Shown here piece after piece: positions 8,668 to 16,497 of a DNA stretch of 64,000 nt; within the stretch, counting starts at the first letter, position 1; each line of letters starts with the position of its first letter. A program made the translations under genes and the position numbers. The stretch lies in contig DEFE01000004.1 of the NCBI GenBank assembly GCA_002350625.1, forward strand, positions 105,909 through 169,908, in the 5' to 3' direction. The DNA comes from Lachnospiraceae bacterium UBA2860. GTDB taxonomy: Bacteria; Bacillota; Clostridia; Lachnospirales; Lachnospiraceae. The notes beneath the pieces were generated by a model. That model was not told where the DNA came from and searched no databases. It saw nothing but the letters and a program-made list of their open reading frames with translations.

Positions 8668-9687
8668 TTAATTGAGCATGGCGATCGAATTTCCCGGAAG
8701 GAGCTTTCCCTCCACCACGATCCGCTCGATCAGCGTCGTCTTCGGGTGTTCGATCATGCCGATCAGTTTTTCCGCGGCTTTCCTGCCGATCGAAACCGTA
8801 TCCTGCTCGATCGTGCAGATCTTCGGCTCCAGATACCTCGCAATATCGATGCCGTCGTAGCCGGCCACGGATATGTCCTTTGCGACCTTGAGGCCCTTCT
8901 CGTTGACCGCGTTGATGCAGCCGATCGCCGAGAGATCATCCGGACACATGATGCAGGTCGGACGGTCCGGCATCCCGAGGAGCTTCATCGAAGCCTCATA
9001 GCACTTGCCGGGGTTCCGGTAGTCCGCGTCTACGATGTATTCCTCCGGAATCGTGAGCCCCAGATCCGACATCGTTCTGTAAAAGCTTCCGATCCGGTTC
9101 CGGGTAACCGAGGAGACTTCCCTGTCCCCGCCGTTGATGTAGGCGATCTTTTTGTGCCCGCATCCCACGATGTACTCAACCATGTCGCGGATCCCGCGGA
9201 TGTTGTCCGACACGATCGAGGGCTTGTTGTCAAAGCTGTGGTCGATCGTGACCACCGGGATTTCGCTTCGGATGAGCTCCGCAACTTCCTCCTGGTTGAA
9301 ATCAACATGGGCGATCACCACGCCGTCGACGCCTCTGTACCGGCTGTGCTCGAGGTAGGTCATCCGCTGCGTCGTCTTGTTGCAGTTGATGAAGGTCAGG
9401 TCATATCCTCTCGCTTCCGCCGTCACCTTGAAGCTGTCGAGCACTCTCGCGAAGTAATCGTGCGTGAGACCGTTCCGCGCCCTGTCTACGAAGAGAACGC
9501 CCAGATTAAAGGTTCTGTTCGTTTTCAGTGCCCTGGCGGAGGAATTCGGGAAGTATCCCATCTCCTGCGCGACGTTCCTGACGAGCCGCTTAGTCGAGTC
9601 GCTTATGTCGCTGTGATCATTGAGGGCCTTGCTTACGGTGGCCACCGATACGCCGCATCGGATCGAAATATCTTTCATTGATACCAT
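8668..9687 (-). CDS. LacI-family transcriptional repressor
   Basis: The N-terminal helix-turn-helix reads MKDISIRCGVSVATVSKALN, the LacI signature, followed by the hinge region and a periplasmic-binding-protein-like effector domain (LGVLFVDRARNG onward). The length of 339 residues is normal. The ATG at 9687 is chosen over an in-frame ATG nine bases later because AGGGGG lies seven bases upstream of the first. It is divergent from cellobiose phosphorylase and lies upstream of the binding protein and permeases. Two matching 17-bp sites in the intergenic region, one at its own promoter, indicate autoregulation and control of the phosphorylase. The effector is probably a cello-oligosaccharide, an inference from context. 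Confidence 0.95.
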   Translation of the reverse strand: MVSMKDISIRCGVSVATVSKALNDHSDISDSTKRLVRNVAQEMGYFPNSSARALKTNRTFNLGVLFVDRARNGLTHDYFARVLDSFKVTAEARGYDLTFINCNKTTQRMTYLEHSRYRGVDGVVIAHVDFNQEEVAELIRSEIPVVTIDHSFDNKPSIVSDNIRGIRDMVEYIVGCGHKKIAYINGGDREVSSVTRNRIGSFYRTMSDLGLTIPEEYIVDADYRNPGKCYEASMKLLGMPDRPTCIMCPDDLSAIGCINAVNEKGLKVAKDISVAGYDGIDIARYLEPKICTIEQDTVSIGRKAAEKLIGMIEHPKTTLIERIVVEGKLLPGNSIAMLN

Positions 9688-9725
9688 CGGCGTACCCCCT
9701 GTCCCAAGTCATTGCCTCCGAAAGT

Positions 9726-9743
9726 CTTAATCGATTTCGTAAG
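9726..9743. promoter_or_regulatory. LacI-type operator at the repressor gene promoter
   Basis: The site CTTAATCGATTTCGTAAG lies directly downstream of the lacI -10 box, overlapping the expected start point. It matches the site at 10039-10055 in 15 of 17 positions, with an invariant CG-N4-CG core. Occupancy would block lacI transcription. Confidence 0.75.
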
Positions 9744-9746
9744 TCA

Positions 9747-9775
9747 ACTATACCTCACTTTTCACAAGCGTGCAA
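9747..9775 (-). promoter_or_regulatory. Promoter of the lacI gene
   Basis: On the minus strand TTGCAC (9770-9775) is followed after exactly 17 bases by TATAGT (9747-9752). The operator at 9726-9743 begins three bases below the -10 box. Confidence 0.8.
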
Positions 9776-9865
9776 GTCCGTAGCGATAATTTTTAGTAAC
9801 ATTTTCGAGATTTTCGTATTTCACCAAAAAATTGTTGCGCTGTTTGGTAATTCTTGCTAATTTTT

Positions 9866-9908
9866 GGCCGTTTTCGGCCACTTTTGAGGGCTTCCGGAGC
9901 CCTGTTTT
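9866..9908 (+). terminator. Two small hairpins, the second terminator-like, in the lacI / phosphorylase intergenic region
   Basis: GGCCG-TTTT-CGGCC (9866-9879) is followed by AGGGCT-TCCGG-AGCCCT (9887-9903) and then GTTTTT on the plus strand. No plus-strand gene lies upstream, so it may stop antisense transcription entering from lacI. The rest of the 408-bp gap 9688-10095 holds only the promoters and operators listed; the AT-rich stretch 9776-9865 shows no gene. Confidence 0.5.
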
Positions 9909-9977
9909 TACAAAAGTCCGGTCCTGCCGCCAGAAATCCTTTAAGTATAAACAGGAGGGTTTCGGCAAAGAAAAGCC

Positions 9978-10006
9978 TTGCTTTATGCGCATATACCCCC
10001 TATAAT
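9978..10006 (+). promoter_or_regulatory. Promoter of the cellobiose phosphorylase gene
   Basis: TTGCTT (9978-9983) is followed after 17 bases by a perfect TATAAT (10001-10006). The start point is expected near 10013, giving a leader of about 80 bases that contains the second operator. Confidence 0.85.
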
Positions 10007-10038
10007 GTGATATTAACAGGCAAAATTATGCCCTTTTG

Positions 10039-10056
10039 CTTAATCGTTTACGTAAA
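10039..10056. promoter_or_regulatory. LacI-type operator in the phosphorylase leader
   Basis: CTTAATCGTTTACGTAAA contains the perfect palindrome TTTACGTAAA (10047-10056) with the central CG usual for LacI-family operators. It lies about 30 bases below the expected start point, so a bound repressor would act as a roadblock. It pairs with the similar site at 9726-9743, 313 bp away; DNA looping between the two is possible. Confidence 0.75.
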
Positions 10057-10095
10057 GTTCGGTCTTCCATTTTTACAAAACAAGGAGATATCACC

Positions 10096-12561
10096 ATGAA
10101 ATACGGCTATTTCGATGATCAGAACCGTGAATACGTGATCACCACTCCGAAGACCCCGCTTCCGTGGATCAACTACCTCGGCTGCAAGGACTTCTTCACA
10201 CTGCTGTCCAACACGAGCGGTGGCTATTCCTTCTATAAGGATGCGAAGCTTCTCCGCATCACGCGCTATCGCTACAACTCCGTTCCCTACGACAACAACG
10301 GAAAGTATTTCTATATTAAGGACGGCGACACGATCTGGAACCCGGCCTGGCAGCCGACGAAGACGCCGCTGGACCGCTATGAGTGCCGCCACGGCCTCGG
10401 CTACAGCAGGTTCTCTTCCGGGAAAAATGGCGTCGCCGCCGACGTGCTGGTCTTCGTCCCGATGGACGACACCTGCGAAGTCGAGCAGGTGAAGCTGACC
10501 AACACCACAGACAAGCCCAAGGAGATCAAGCTCTTCTCCTATGTGGAGTGGTGCCTGTGGAACGCGATGGACGACATGACGAACTTCCAGCGCAACCTCT
10601 CGACCGGCGAGCTCGAGATCATCGGCAGCACGATCTATCACAAGACGGAATACCGCGAGAGACGCAATCACTACGCGCTCTACTCGGTCAATGCGCCGAT
10701 CTACGGCTTCGACACGAGCCGCGAAGATTTCTTCGGCACCTACAACGGCCCCGACGCGCCGGAAGCCGTCGTCACGGGACAGGCTAAGAACTCCGTCGCC
10801 TCCGGCTGGTATCCGGTCGCGTCTCATCAGCTGAACGTGACCCTCGCCCCCGGCGAGACGAAGTCCTTCGTGTTCGTGCTCGGCTACTGCGAGAACCCGG
10901 TCGATCAGAAGTGGGAAGGCCAGACCTCCGCTGATGATTACGCGGCGATCAAGCGCGGCATCATCAACAAGGCGCCCGCCGAAAAGCTGCTCGCCCGCTA
11001 TCAGACAGACGCGGACGTGGAGAAGGCATTTGCGACGCTTAAAGCCTACTGGAAAGAGCTCCTCTCCAACTTCTCGGTGGAGACGGGCTCCGAAGAAGTC
11101 AACCGCATGGTCAATATCTGGAACCAGTATCAGTGCATGGTCACCTTCAACATGAGCCGCTCGGCTTCCTATTTTGAATCCGGCATCGGCCGCGGCATGG
11201 GCTTCCGCGATTCCTGCCAGGACCTGCTCGGCTTCGTGCACCTCATCCCGGACCGCGCGAGAGAGAGAATCATCGACATCGCGTCCACGCAGTTTGAGGA
11301 CGGCTCCGCCTATCATCAGTACCAGCCGCTCACGAAGAAGGGCAACTCCGATATCGGCTCCGGCTTCAACGACGACCCGCTGTGGCTGATCGCCGGCACA
11401 TCCGCCTATATCCGCGAGACCGGCGACACGACCATCCTGGACGAGATCGTGCCCTACGACAACGACATGTCCGTCGCGACATCGCTCTTCGAGCATCTGA
11501 CGAGGTCGTTTAATTACATCGTCAACCACAAAGGCCCGCACAATCTGCCGCTCATCGGCCGCGCGGACTGGAACGACTGCCTCAATCTCAACTGCTTCTC
11601 CGAGCATCCCGGCGAGAGCTTCCAGACCTTCGGCCCGAGTGAAGGACCCGTCGCGGAATCCGTGTTCATCGGCGGCATGTTCGTCAAATACGGCCGCGAG
11701 TACGCGGATCTGTGCCGTCTCCTCGGCAAGGACGACGAGGCGGAAAGAGCGCTTCAGGAAGTCGCCGCCATGGAGAAGGCGCTGCTCAGCGACGGCTGGG
11801 ACGGCAAATGGTTCGTCCGCGCCTACGACGCCTTCGGCCACAAGGTCGGCTCCAAGGAGTGCGACGAGGGCCAGATCTACATCGAGCCGCAGGGCTTCTG
11901 CGTGCTGGCCGGCGTCGGCGTGGAAAGCGGCGAGGCCGTGACGGCGCTCGACTCCGTGAAGGAGCGCCTCGATTCCGAGTACGGCATCATGATCCTGCAG
12001 CCGGCGTATACAAGGTATCACGTCGAGCTCGGCGAGATCTCCTCCTATCCGCCCGGATATAAGGAAAATGCCGGCATCTTCTGCCACAACAACCCCTGGG
12101 TCTCCATCGCCGAGACCGTCGTGGGGCGCGGCGACAGAGCGTTTGAGATCTACAAGAAGACCTGCCCGGCCTTCCTCGAGGACAAGAGCGAGATCCACAA
12201 GACCGAGCCCTACGTCTACTCACAGATGGTCGCCGGCCGCGACGCGAAGTTCTTCGGCCAGGGCAAGAACAGCTGGCTGACGGGCACGGCCGCCTGGACC
12301 TTCACCGACATCTCGCAGTATATCCTCGGCGTCTATCCGACGCTTAAGGGCCTTATGATCAATCCGTGCGTGCCGCATGATTTCGGCAGCTTCCGCATCC
12401 ACCGCCGCTATCGCGGTGTCGACTACGACATCGAAGTCGTGACGGAAGGCACGGAGAAGGGCGTGAAGGAGATGCTTGTAGACGGCGCGAAGGTGGACGG
12501 CAATATCATTCCGTTCGACGCCTCCAAGTCCCACGTGGACGTTCGCGTCATCATGGGCTGA
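10096..12561 (+). CDS. Cellobiose phosphorylase (GH94)
   Basis: This cytosolic enzyme splits cellobiose with phosphate to glucose-1-phosphate and glucose, saving one ATP. The 821-residue sequence follows the GH94 layout: N-terminal beta-sandwich with INYLGCKDFFTLLSNTSGGY, helical linker, then an (alpha/alpha)6 barrel containing GMGFRDSCQDLLGFVH and GFNDDPLWLI. The RADWNDCLNLNCFS motif places the likely general acid at Asp491, close to the Asp490 known for the Cellvibrio gilvus enzyme. The ATG at 10096 has AAGGAG eight bases upstream; an in-frame upstream start would add 20 unrelated residues. A rho-independent terminator follows. Cellodextrin phosphorylase is less likely from these motifs. 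Confidence 0.93.
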   Translation: MKYGYFDDQNREYVITTPKTPLPWINYLGCKDFFTLLSNTSGGYSFYKDAKLLRITRYRYNSVPYDNNGKYFYIKDGDTIWNPAWQPTKTPLDRYECRHGLGYSRFSSGKNGVAADVLVFVPMDDTCEVEQVKLTNTTDKPKEIKLFSYVEWCLWNAMDDMTNFQRNLSTGELEIIGSTIYHKTEYRERRNHYALYSVNAPIYGFDTSREDFFGTYNGPDAPEAVVTGQAKNSVASGWYPVASHQLNVTLAPGETKSFVFVLGYCENPVDQKWEGQTSADDYAAIKRGIINKAPAEKLLARYQTDADVEKAFATLKAYWKELLSNFSVETGSEEVNRMVNIWNQYQCMVTFNMSRSASYFESGIGRGMGFRDSCQDLLGFVHLIPDRARERIIDIASTQFEDGSAYHQYQPLTKKGNSDIGSGFNDDPLWLIAGTSAYIRETGDTTILDEIVPYDNDMSVATSLFEHLTRSFNYIVNHKGPHNLPLIGRADWNDCLNLNCFSEHPGESFQTFGPSEGPVAESVFIGGMFVKYGREYADLCRLLGKDDEAERALQEVAAMEKALLSDGWDGKWFVRAYDAFGHKVGSKECDEGQIYIEPQGFCVLAGVGVESGEAVTALDSVKERLDSEYGIMILQPAYTRYHVELGEISSYPPGYKENAGIFCHNNPWVSIAETVVGRGDRAFEIYKKTCPAFLEDKSEIHKTEPYVYSQMVAGRDAKFFGQGKNSWLTGTAAWTFTDISQYILGVYPTLKGLMINPCVPHDFGSFRIHRRYRGVDYDIEVVTEGTEKGVKEMLVDGAKVDGNIIPFDASKSHVDVRVIMG

Positions 12562-12571
12562 CACGCTATTG

Positions 12572-12606
12572 GCAGCATCCGAAAGCCGTAAGCGGATGCT
12601 GCTTTT
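12572..12606 (+). terminator. Terminator of cellobiose phosphorylase
   Basis: GCAGCATCCG (12572-12581) pairs with CGGATGCTGC (12593-12602), loop of 11, followed by TTTT. It starts 11 bases after the stop codon. Confidence 0.88.
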
Positions 12607-12629
12607 CACATCGCCATTACTCCTTGTCC

Positions 12630-12666
12630 GGACCCCGACGGTTTGTTATAAGCCGCGGGGTCCTTT
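12630..12666. other. Second GC-rich hairpin before larB
   Basis: GGACCCCG (12630-12637) pairs with CGGGGTCC (12656-12663); inner CGG/CCG pairing extends it past a one-base bulge. It is followed by TTT and then directly by the larB -35 box. It may be a backup terminator that insulates larB. Confidence 0.55.
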
Positions 12667-12670
12667 CAGT

Positions 12671-12699
12671 TTGACAAAGCCGCGGCCCGTGTGTAATAT
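12671..12699 (+). promoter_or_regulatory. Promoter of larB-larC
   Basis: A perfect TTGACA (12671-12676) is followed after 17 bases by TAATAT (12694-12699). The larB ATG follows 38 bases later with AAGGAG upstream. Confidence 0.85.
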
Positions 12700-12737
12700 T
12701 CATGTGATACCGCTTCCTTTGTGCAAGGAGAACGTCT

Positions 12738-13517
12738 ATGCATACAGAAGTAAAATCGATTCTGGAGGATGTGCGCGCCGGCCGTCTCAGCGTCGACGAG
12801 GCCGCCCTCCTGCTGAAAACGGAGCCATTTGCGGACATCGGCTACGCCAGAGTGGACCTGCACCGCAGGATCCGTCAGGGCACCGCCGAAGTCATCTACG
12901 GCGCGGGCAAGACGGCGGAGCAGATCGCCGGGATCGCGGAGACGCTCAGCGCGAACAGGCAGACGCGTTTTCTCGTCACGAGGCTCGACCGCGCGAAGGA
13001 GCACGAACTCGCGGAGCTCTTAAAGGACACCGCTCTCAGCTACCGCTATGCACGGGACGCGCAGATCGCGGTCTTCGGAGAGGCGCCCGCGCCGGACGGC
13101 ATCGGCACCATCCTCGTGGCAACCGGCGGGACGAGCGACATCCCGGTGGCGGAGGAGGCGGCGCTCACCGCCGAATTCATGGGCAACCGCGTAAAAAGGC
13201 TCTACGACGTCGGCGTCGCGGGACTGCACCGGCTGCTGCCGCACATTGAAGAGATCGCGGAGGCCAGCGTCATCATCGCGATCGCCGGCATGGAGGGCGC
13301 GCTCGCCAGCGTGATCGGCGGCCTTGCGGACTGCCCGGTCATCGCCGTGCCGACCTCTGTCGGATACGGCGCGTCGTTCCACGGCGTGTCGGCACTTTTG
13401 TCCATGCTCAACTCCTGCGCGAGCGGCGTCAGCGTCGTCAACATCGACAACGGCTTCGGCGCAGGCTTCCTCGCGAGCAGAATCAACCATATGGAGGCGA
13501 AGCAGAAGGAGGGCTGA
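12738..13517 (+). CDS. larB: Nickel-pincer cofactor biosynthesis protein LarB
   Basis: LarB carboxylates nicotinic acid adenine dinucleotide in the first step of nickel-pincer nucleotide synthesis, the cofactor of lactate racemase and its relatives. The C-terminal half is PurE-like, with ILVATGGTSDIPVAEEAALTAE around residue 125 and MEGALASVIGGL near 175, both typical of LarB. The length of 259 residues is normal. A strong promoter and AAGGAG precede it; larC follows 50 bp later. The other biosynthetic gene (larE) and the target enzyme (larA) are not in this window. Confidence 0.93.
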   Translation: MHTEVKSILEDVRAGRLSVDEAALLLKTEPFADIGYARVDLHRRIRQGTAEVIYGAGKTAEQIAGIAETLSANRQTRFLVTRLDRAKEHELAELLKDTALSYRYARDAQIAVFGEAPAPDGIGTILVATGGTSDIPVAEEAALTAEFMGNRVKRLYDVGVAGLHRLLPHIEEIAEASVIIAIAGMEGALASVIGGLADCPVIAVPTSVGYGASFHGVSALLSMLNSCASGVSVVNIDNGFGAGFLASRINHMEAKQKEG

Positions 13518-13567
13518 GGCCTTTCCATCTCACGTCTCCTTCCTAATCAAGAGAAAGGGAACCCGAT

Positions 13568-14845
13568 ATGGGAAAGATACTCTATCTCGACTGCGGCATG
13601 GGCGCGGCGGGCGATATGCTCGCGGCGGCGCTCTATGATCTTCTGGATGAAAAAGAGCAGCAGGCATTTCTTTCGGAAATGGCGGCGGCAGGCATCCCGC
13701 ACACGGAGATCACCGCGGAGCGCGTGGTGAAGTCCGGCATCACGGGGACGCATATGCACGTGAAGATCGCCGGGGAAGAAGAGCACACGGAGGACGTGCA
13801 TGCGCACGGCCATGAGCACGAGCATCCTCATGACCACGAGCATCACCATGACCACGAGCATCCTCATGATCATGAGCATCACCACGGCCACCATCACGAG
13901 CACCACAGCATGGCGGAGATCCGCGCGGTCATCGGCGCGCTGAAGCTGCCGGAAGAGGTGAAGGCGGATGCGGCCGCCATTTACGATGAGATCGCCGCGG
14001 CGGAGAGCCGGGTCCACGGCACGCCGGTCGGGGAGATCCATCTCCACGAGGTCGGCATGCTCGACGCCATCGCTGACGTCGCTTCTGTCGCAAATCTCAT
14101 CCGTCGCCTGCAGCCCTCCCGCGTCGTCGTCTCGCCCGTCACGACGGGCTACGGCTCGGTCCGCTGCGCCCACGGCATCCTGCCGGTCCCGGCGCCCGCA
14201 ACGGCGCTGATCCTCGAGGGCGTGCCGTCCCGCGCGGGCGATATCGAGGGCGAGCTCCTTACGCCGACCGGCGCCGCGCTCATCAAGCACTTCGCGGACG
14301 CTTACGGCGAGGCGCCGGTGATGACGCCCGTCGCGACCGGTTACGGCATGGGGACGAAAGAATTCCCGCGCCTCAACTGCGTGCGGGCCATCCTCGGAGA
14401 TGAGGCGCTCGAAAATGGCGGCGGAACGGACCGGATCACAGAGCTGGCCTGCAATCTGGACGACATGACGGGCGAGGAGATCGGCTTTGCCGTCGAAGAG
14501 CTGCTGAAGGGTGGCGCCGTCGACGTCTGGACGGGCGCGATTCAGATGAAGAAGAACCGCCCCGGCACGCTGCTCACCGTGCTCTGCAAAGAAGAGGCAA
14601 AGGAAGACGTCATCCGGCAGATCTTCCGTTTGACGACGACGATCGGCATACGCGAAACACTTCACAGAAGGTATGTGCTTGACAGAGAGATCGCAAGCGC
14701 GGAAGGCGCGCACGGCACCGTCCGCAAAAAGGTCGTTTCCGGCTACGGCGTGTCCCGGGAAAAGCCGGAATATGAGGATGTCGCCGCGATCGCGAGAGAG
14801 AAGGGCCTCTCTTTGAAGGAGGCAGTCAAAGACATGCTCGGGTGA
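13568..14845 (+). CDS. larC: Nickel insertion protein LarC (single reading frame)
   Basis: LarC inserts nickel into the pincer cofactor using CTP. The start MGKILYLDCGMGAAGDMLAAAL and the segment GEIHLHEVGMLDAIADV are diagnostic of the DUF111/LarC family. Residues about 77-116 form a His/Glu/Asp-rich stretch with more than 20 histidines, a likely nickel store; at DNA level (about 13796-13910) it is a degenerate tandem of GAGCATCCTCATGA-type units. The protein is 425 residues in one frame, unlike the Lactiplantibacillus plantarum gene in which two parts are joined by programmed frameshift. It follows larB in the same operon. Confidence 0.94.
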   Translation: MGKILYLDCGMGAAGDMLAAALYDLLDEKEQQAFLSEMAAAGIPHTEITAERVVKSGITGTHMHVKIAGEEEHTEDVHAHGHEHEHPHDHEHHHDHEHPHDHEHHHGHHHEHHSMAEIRAVIGALKLPEEVKADAAAIYDEIAAAESRVHGTPVGEIHLHEVGMLDAIADVASVANLIRRLQPSRVVVSPVTTGYGSVRCAHGILPVPAPATALILEGVPSRAGDIEGELLTPTGAALIKHFADAYGEAPVMTPVATGYGMGTKEFPRLNCVRAILGDEALENGGGTDRITELACNLDDMTGEEIGFAVEELLKGGAVDVWTGAIQMKKNRPGTLLTVLCKEEAKEDVIRQIFRLTTTIGIRETLHRRYVLDREIASAEGAHGTVRKKVVSGYGVSREKPEYEDVAAIAREKGLSLKEAVKDMLG

Positions 14846-14950
14846 TCCGCAGCTAAGAGCGGCCGGCGGTGCCGCCAAATCATCTACTCAGCTGATCCGC
14901 AGCTCACCGTGGCTGCTGATATTATCAAATCATACAGAAGGAGATTTACT

Positions 14951-15892
14951 ATGGCTATCGATTTACAATACCTGATGTTTCTGCAGAATCTGCGGGCGTC
15001 CACCGGCGGCATTTTCGACGAGTTCTTTAACGCGCTGTCGAAATTTGCCGTTGACCTGCTGCCCTTCCTTCCCTTCATTATTTTCTGGGCCGTCAGCAAA
15101 AAATGGGGCTACCGCTTCCTGACCACGCTGCACGTTGCCTCGCTGGTCAACGGCATCATAAAGCTCACGGTCTGCGCATATCGCCCCTGGATCCGCTCGG
15201 ACGCGATCCAGCCGGCCGGGGACTCCAAAACAGCCGCGACCGGTTATTCCTTCCCGAGCGGACACACGATGAACGCGACCGCGCTTTATGGTACGACAGT
15301 GGCCTGGCAGCGAAAGGAACGTCCCTGGCTCGCCGTGCTCTGCGCCGTTCTTCTTGCGCTCACGGCATTTTCCAGAAACTTCCTCGGCGTCCACACACCG
15401 CAGGATGTCATCGTCTCTTTCTGTGAGACATTGGTGATCATCCTGATCGTCGGAAAGCTTCAGGATAAGCTGTCCGGGAACGGGAAGGCGCTCGACATCC
15501 TTACGTTCGTCGGCATCGCGGCGTGCATCCTTTCTCTGGTTTACATCAAGCTCAAACCCTATCCGATGGACTATGTGGACGGCCAGCTGCTCGTCGATCC
15601 GGTAAAGATGATGAATGACTCCTTCAAGGCCGCCGGCGCATTCCTGGGCTTCGTCATCGGCAGCTTTATCGACCGGCATTACCTGCATTACGAGATTCCC
15701 GAAGGAAAGAAGAGTCTCGCCCTCATGACTGCCGTCGGCGCATTCCTCCTGCTTGCATGGAAGGAACTGTTCGCTCCGGCAACTATCGTCCCGGTCCTCG
15801 GCGGACATTGGGGAAACTTCGTCGCACGCTTCATTATGGTCTTCTTCGCGATGGTCGTCTGGCCTTACTGCATCATGAAGGCTAAGGACTGA
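14951..15892 (+). CDS. Membrane PAP2-family phosphatase
   Basis: This membrane phosphatase of the PAP2 superfamily probably acts on a lipid phosphate or diphosphate. The motifs are present in order: a KLTVCAYRPW segment, PSGHTMNATALYG (second motif with catalytic His) and SRNFLGVHTPQDV (third motif with nucleophile His), within about eight hydrophobic segments. The protein is 313 residues. The ATG at 14951 has AAGGAG eight bases upstream. The 105-bp gap after larC holds two copies of TGATCCGCAGCT (near 14842 and 14891) but no terminator, so weak co-transcription with larC is possible. The natural substrate cannot be read from sequence. Confidence 0.87.
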   Translation: MAIDLQYLMFLQNLRASTGGIFDEFFNALSKFAVDLLPFLPFIIFWAVSKKWGYRFLTTLHVASLVNGIIKLTVCAYRPWIRSDAIQPAGDSKTAATGYSFPSGHTMNATALYGTTVAWQRKERPWLAVLCAVLLALTAFSRNFLGVHTPQDVIVSFCETLVIILIVGKLQDKLSGNGKALDILTFVGIAACILSLVYIKLKPYPMDYVDGQLLVDPVKMMNDSFKAAGAFLGFVIGSFIDRHYLHYEIPEGKKSLALMTAVGAFLLLAWKELFAPATIVPVLGGHWGNFVARFIMVFFAMVVWPYCIMKAKD

Positions 15893-15937
15893 AGATACGC
15901 GGACAAACGCTTCTAAGCAGAATCGGAGGGACAAGAG

Positions 15938-16333
15938 ATGAGCAAGTATCTCGATAAGGCAAAAGAGCTTCGCGCCATCACGGAGCCGCATTACAACTGC
16001 GCCCAGTCCGTGCTGATTCCCTTCGCGGAGGACGCGGGGATTGACGCCGACACCGCGTACAGGATGGGCGCCAACTTCGGCGGCGGCATGAAGATGGGCT
16101 CTGTCTGCGGCGTCGTCACAGGCGGCCTCATGGCGCTGGGGCTCCTCGGCAAAGACGACCCGAAGGTCGCAAATGCCTTCTGCCGCAGGATCGCGGAGAA
16201 TCACGAGGGGTGCCTCCTGTGCAAGGACCTCCTGCGCATGAATGCGGAGCGCGGCGGCGAGAAAAAGCCACACTGCGACGCGATGGTGTACGAGGCCGTG
16301 GCGCTGGTGGAGGAAATGACCCGGCCGTCGTGA
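15938..16333 (+). CDS. C_GCAxxG_C_C family protein
   Basis: The sequence carries the family pattern of conserved cysteines: NCAQSV near residue 23, GGGMKMGSVCGVVTGGLMALG (GxxCG), then CRRI and CLLCKDLL. Such small proteins are widespread in anaerobes, are thought to be redox or metal-related, and sometimes occur fused to or next to oxidoreductases; the function is not known to me. The length of 131 residues is typical. GGAGGG precedes the ATG. It follows the PAP2 gene by 45 bp and ends before a strong terminator. Confidence 0.88.
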   Translation: MSKYLDKAKELRAITEPHYNCAQSVLIPFAEDAGIDADTAYRMGANFGGGMKMGSVCGVVTGGLMALGLLGKDDPKVANAFCRRIAENHEGCLLCKDLLRMNAERGGEKKPHCDAMVYEAVALVEEMTRPS

Positions 16334-16436
16334 TGGGCCATCGGATGCTCCCGGAGGTCCGGCGAACCGGCTCTTTTGAATGATACCTTTGATCGTTCCT
16401 CAAGATGCCGCACAGACGCGTCATAAGATGCAAACA

Positions 16437-16475
16437 GGCAGCAGACAGATCCTGCATCTGACTGCTGCCTTTTTT
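16437..16475 (+). terminator. Terminator after the C_GCAxxG_C_C gene
   Basis: GGCAGCAG-A-CAGAT pairs with ATCTG-A-CTGCTGCC around a CCTGC loop, followed by TTTTTT (16470-16475). It could also serve weakly for the converging minus-strand gene. Confidence 0.9.
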
Positions 16476-16497
16476 CGTGCTTTATTATCTTATGCTG

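Noticed and set aside
10048..12198. 716-codon minus-strand open frame opposite cellobiose phosphorylase
   Set aside because: It is fully antisense to a GH94 gene with intact motifs, and its Val/Asp/Leu-rich translation shows no domain.
13796..13910. CRISPR-like repeat array
   Set aside because: The repeated units are short, contiguous and in frame, encoding the LarC His-rich stretch; there are no spacers.
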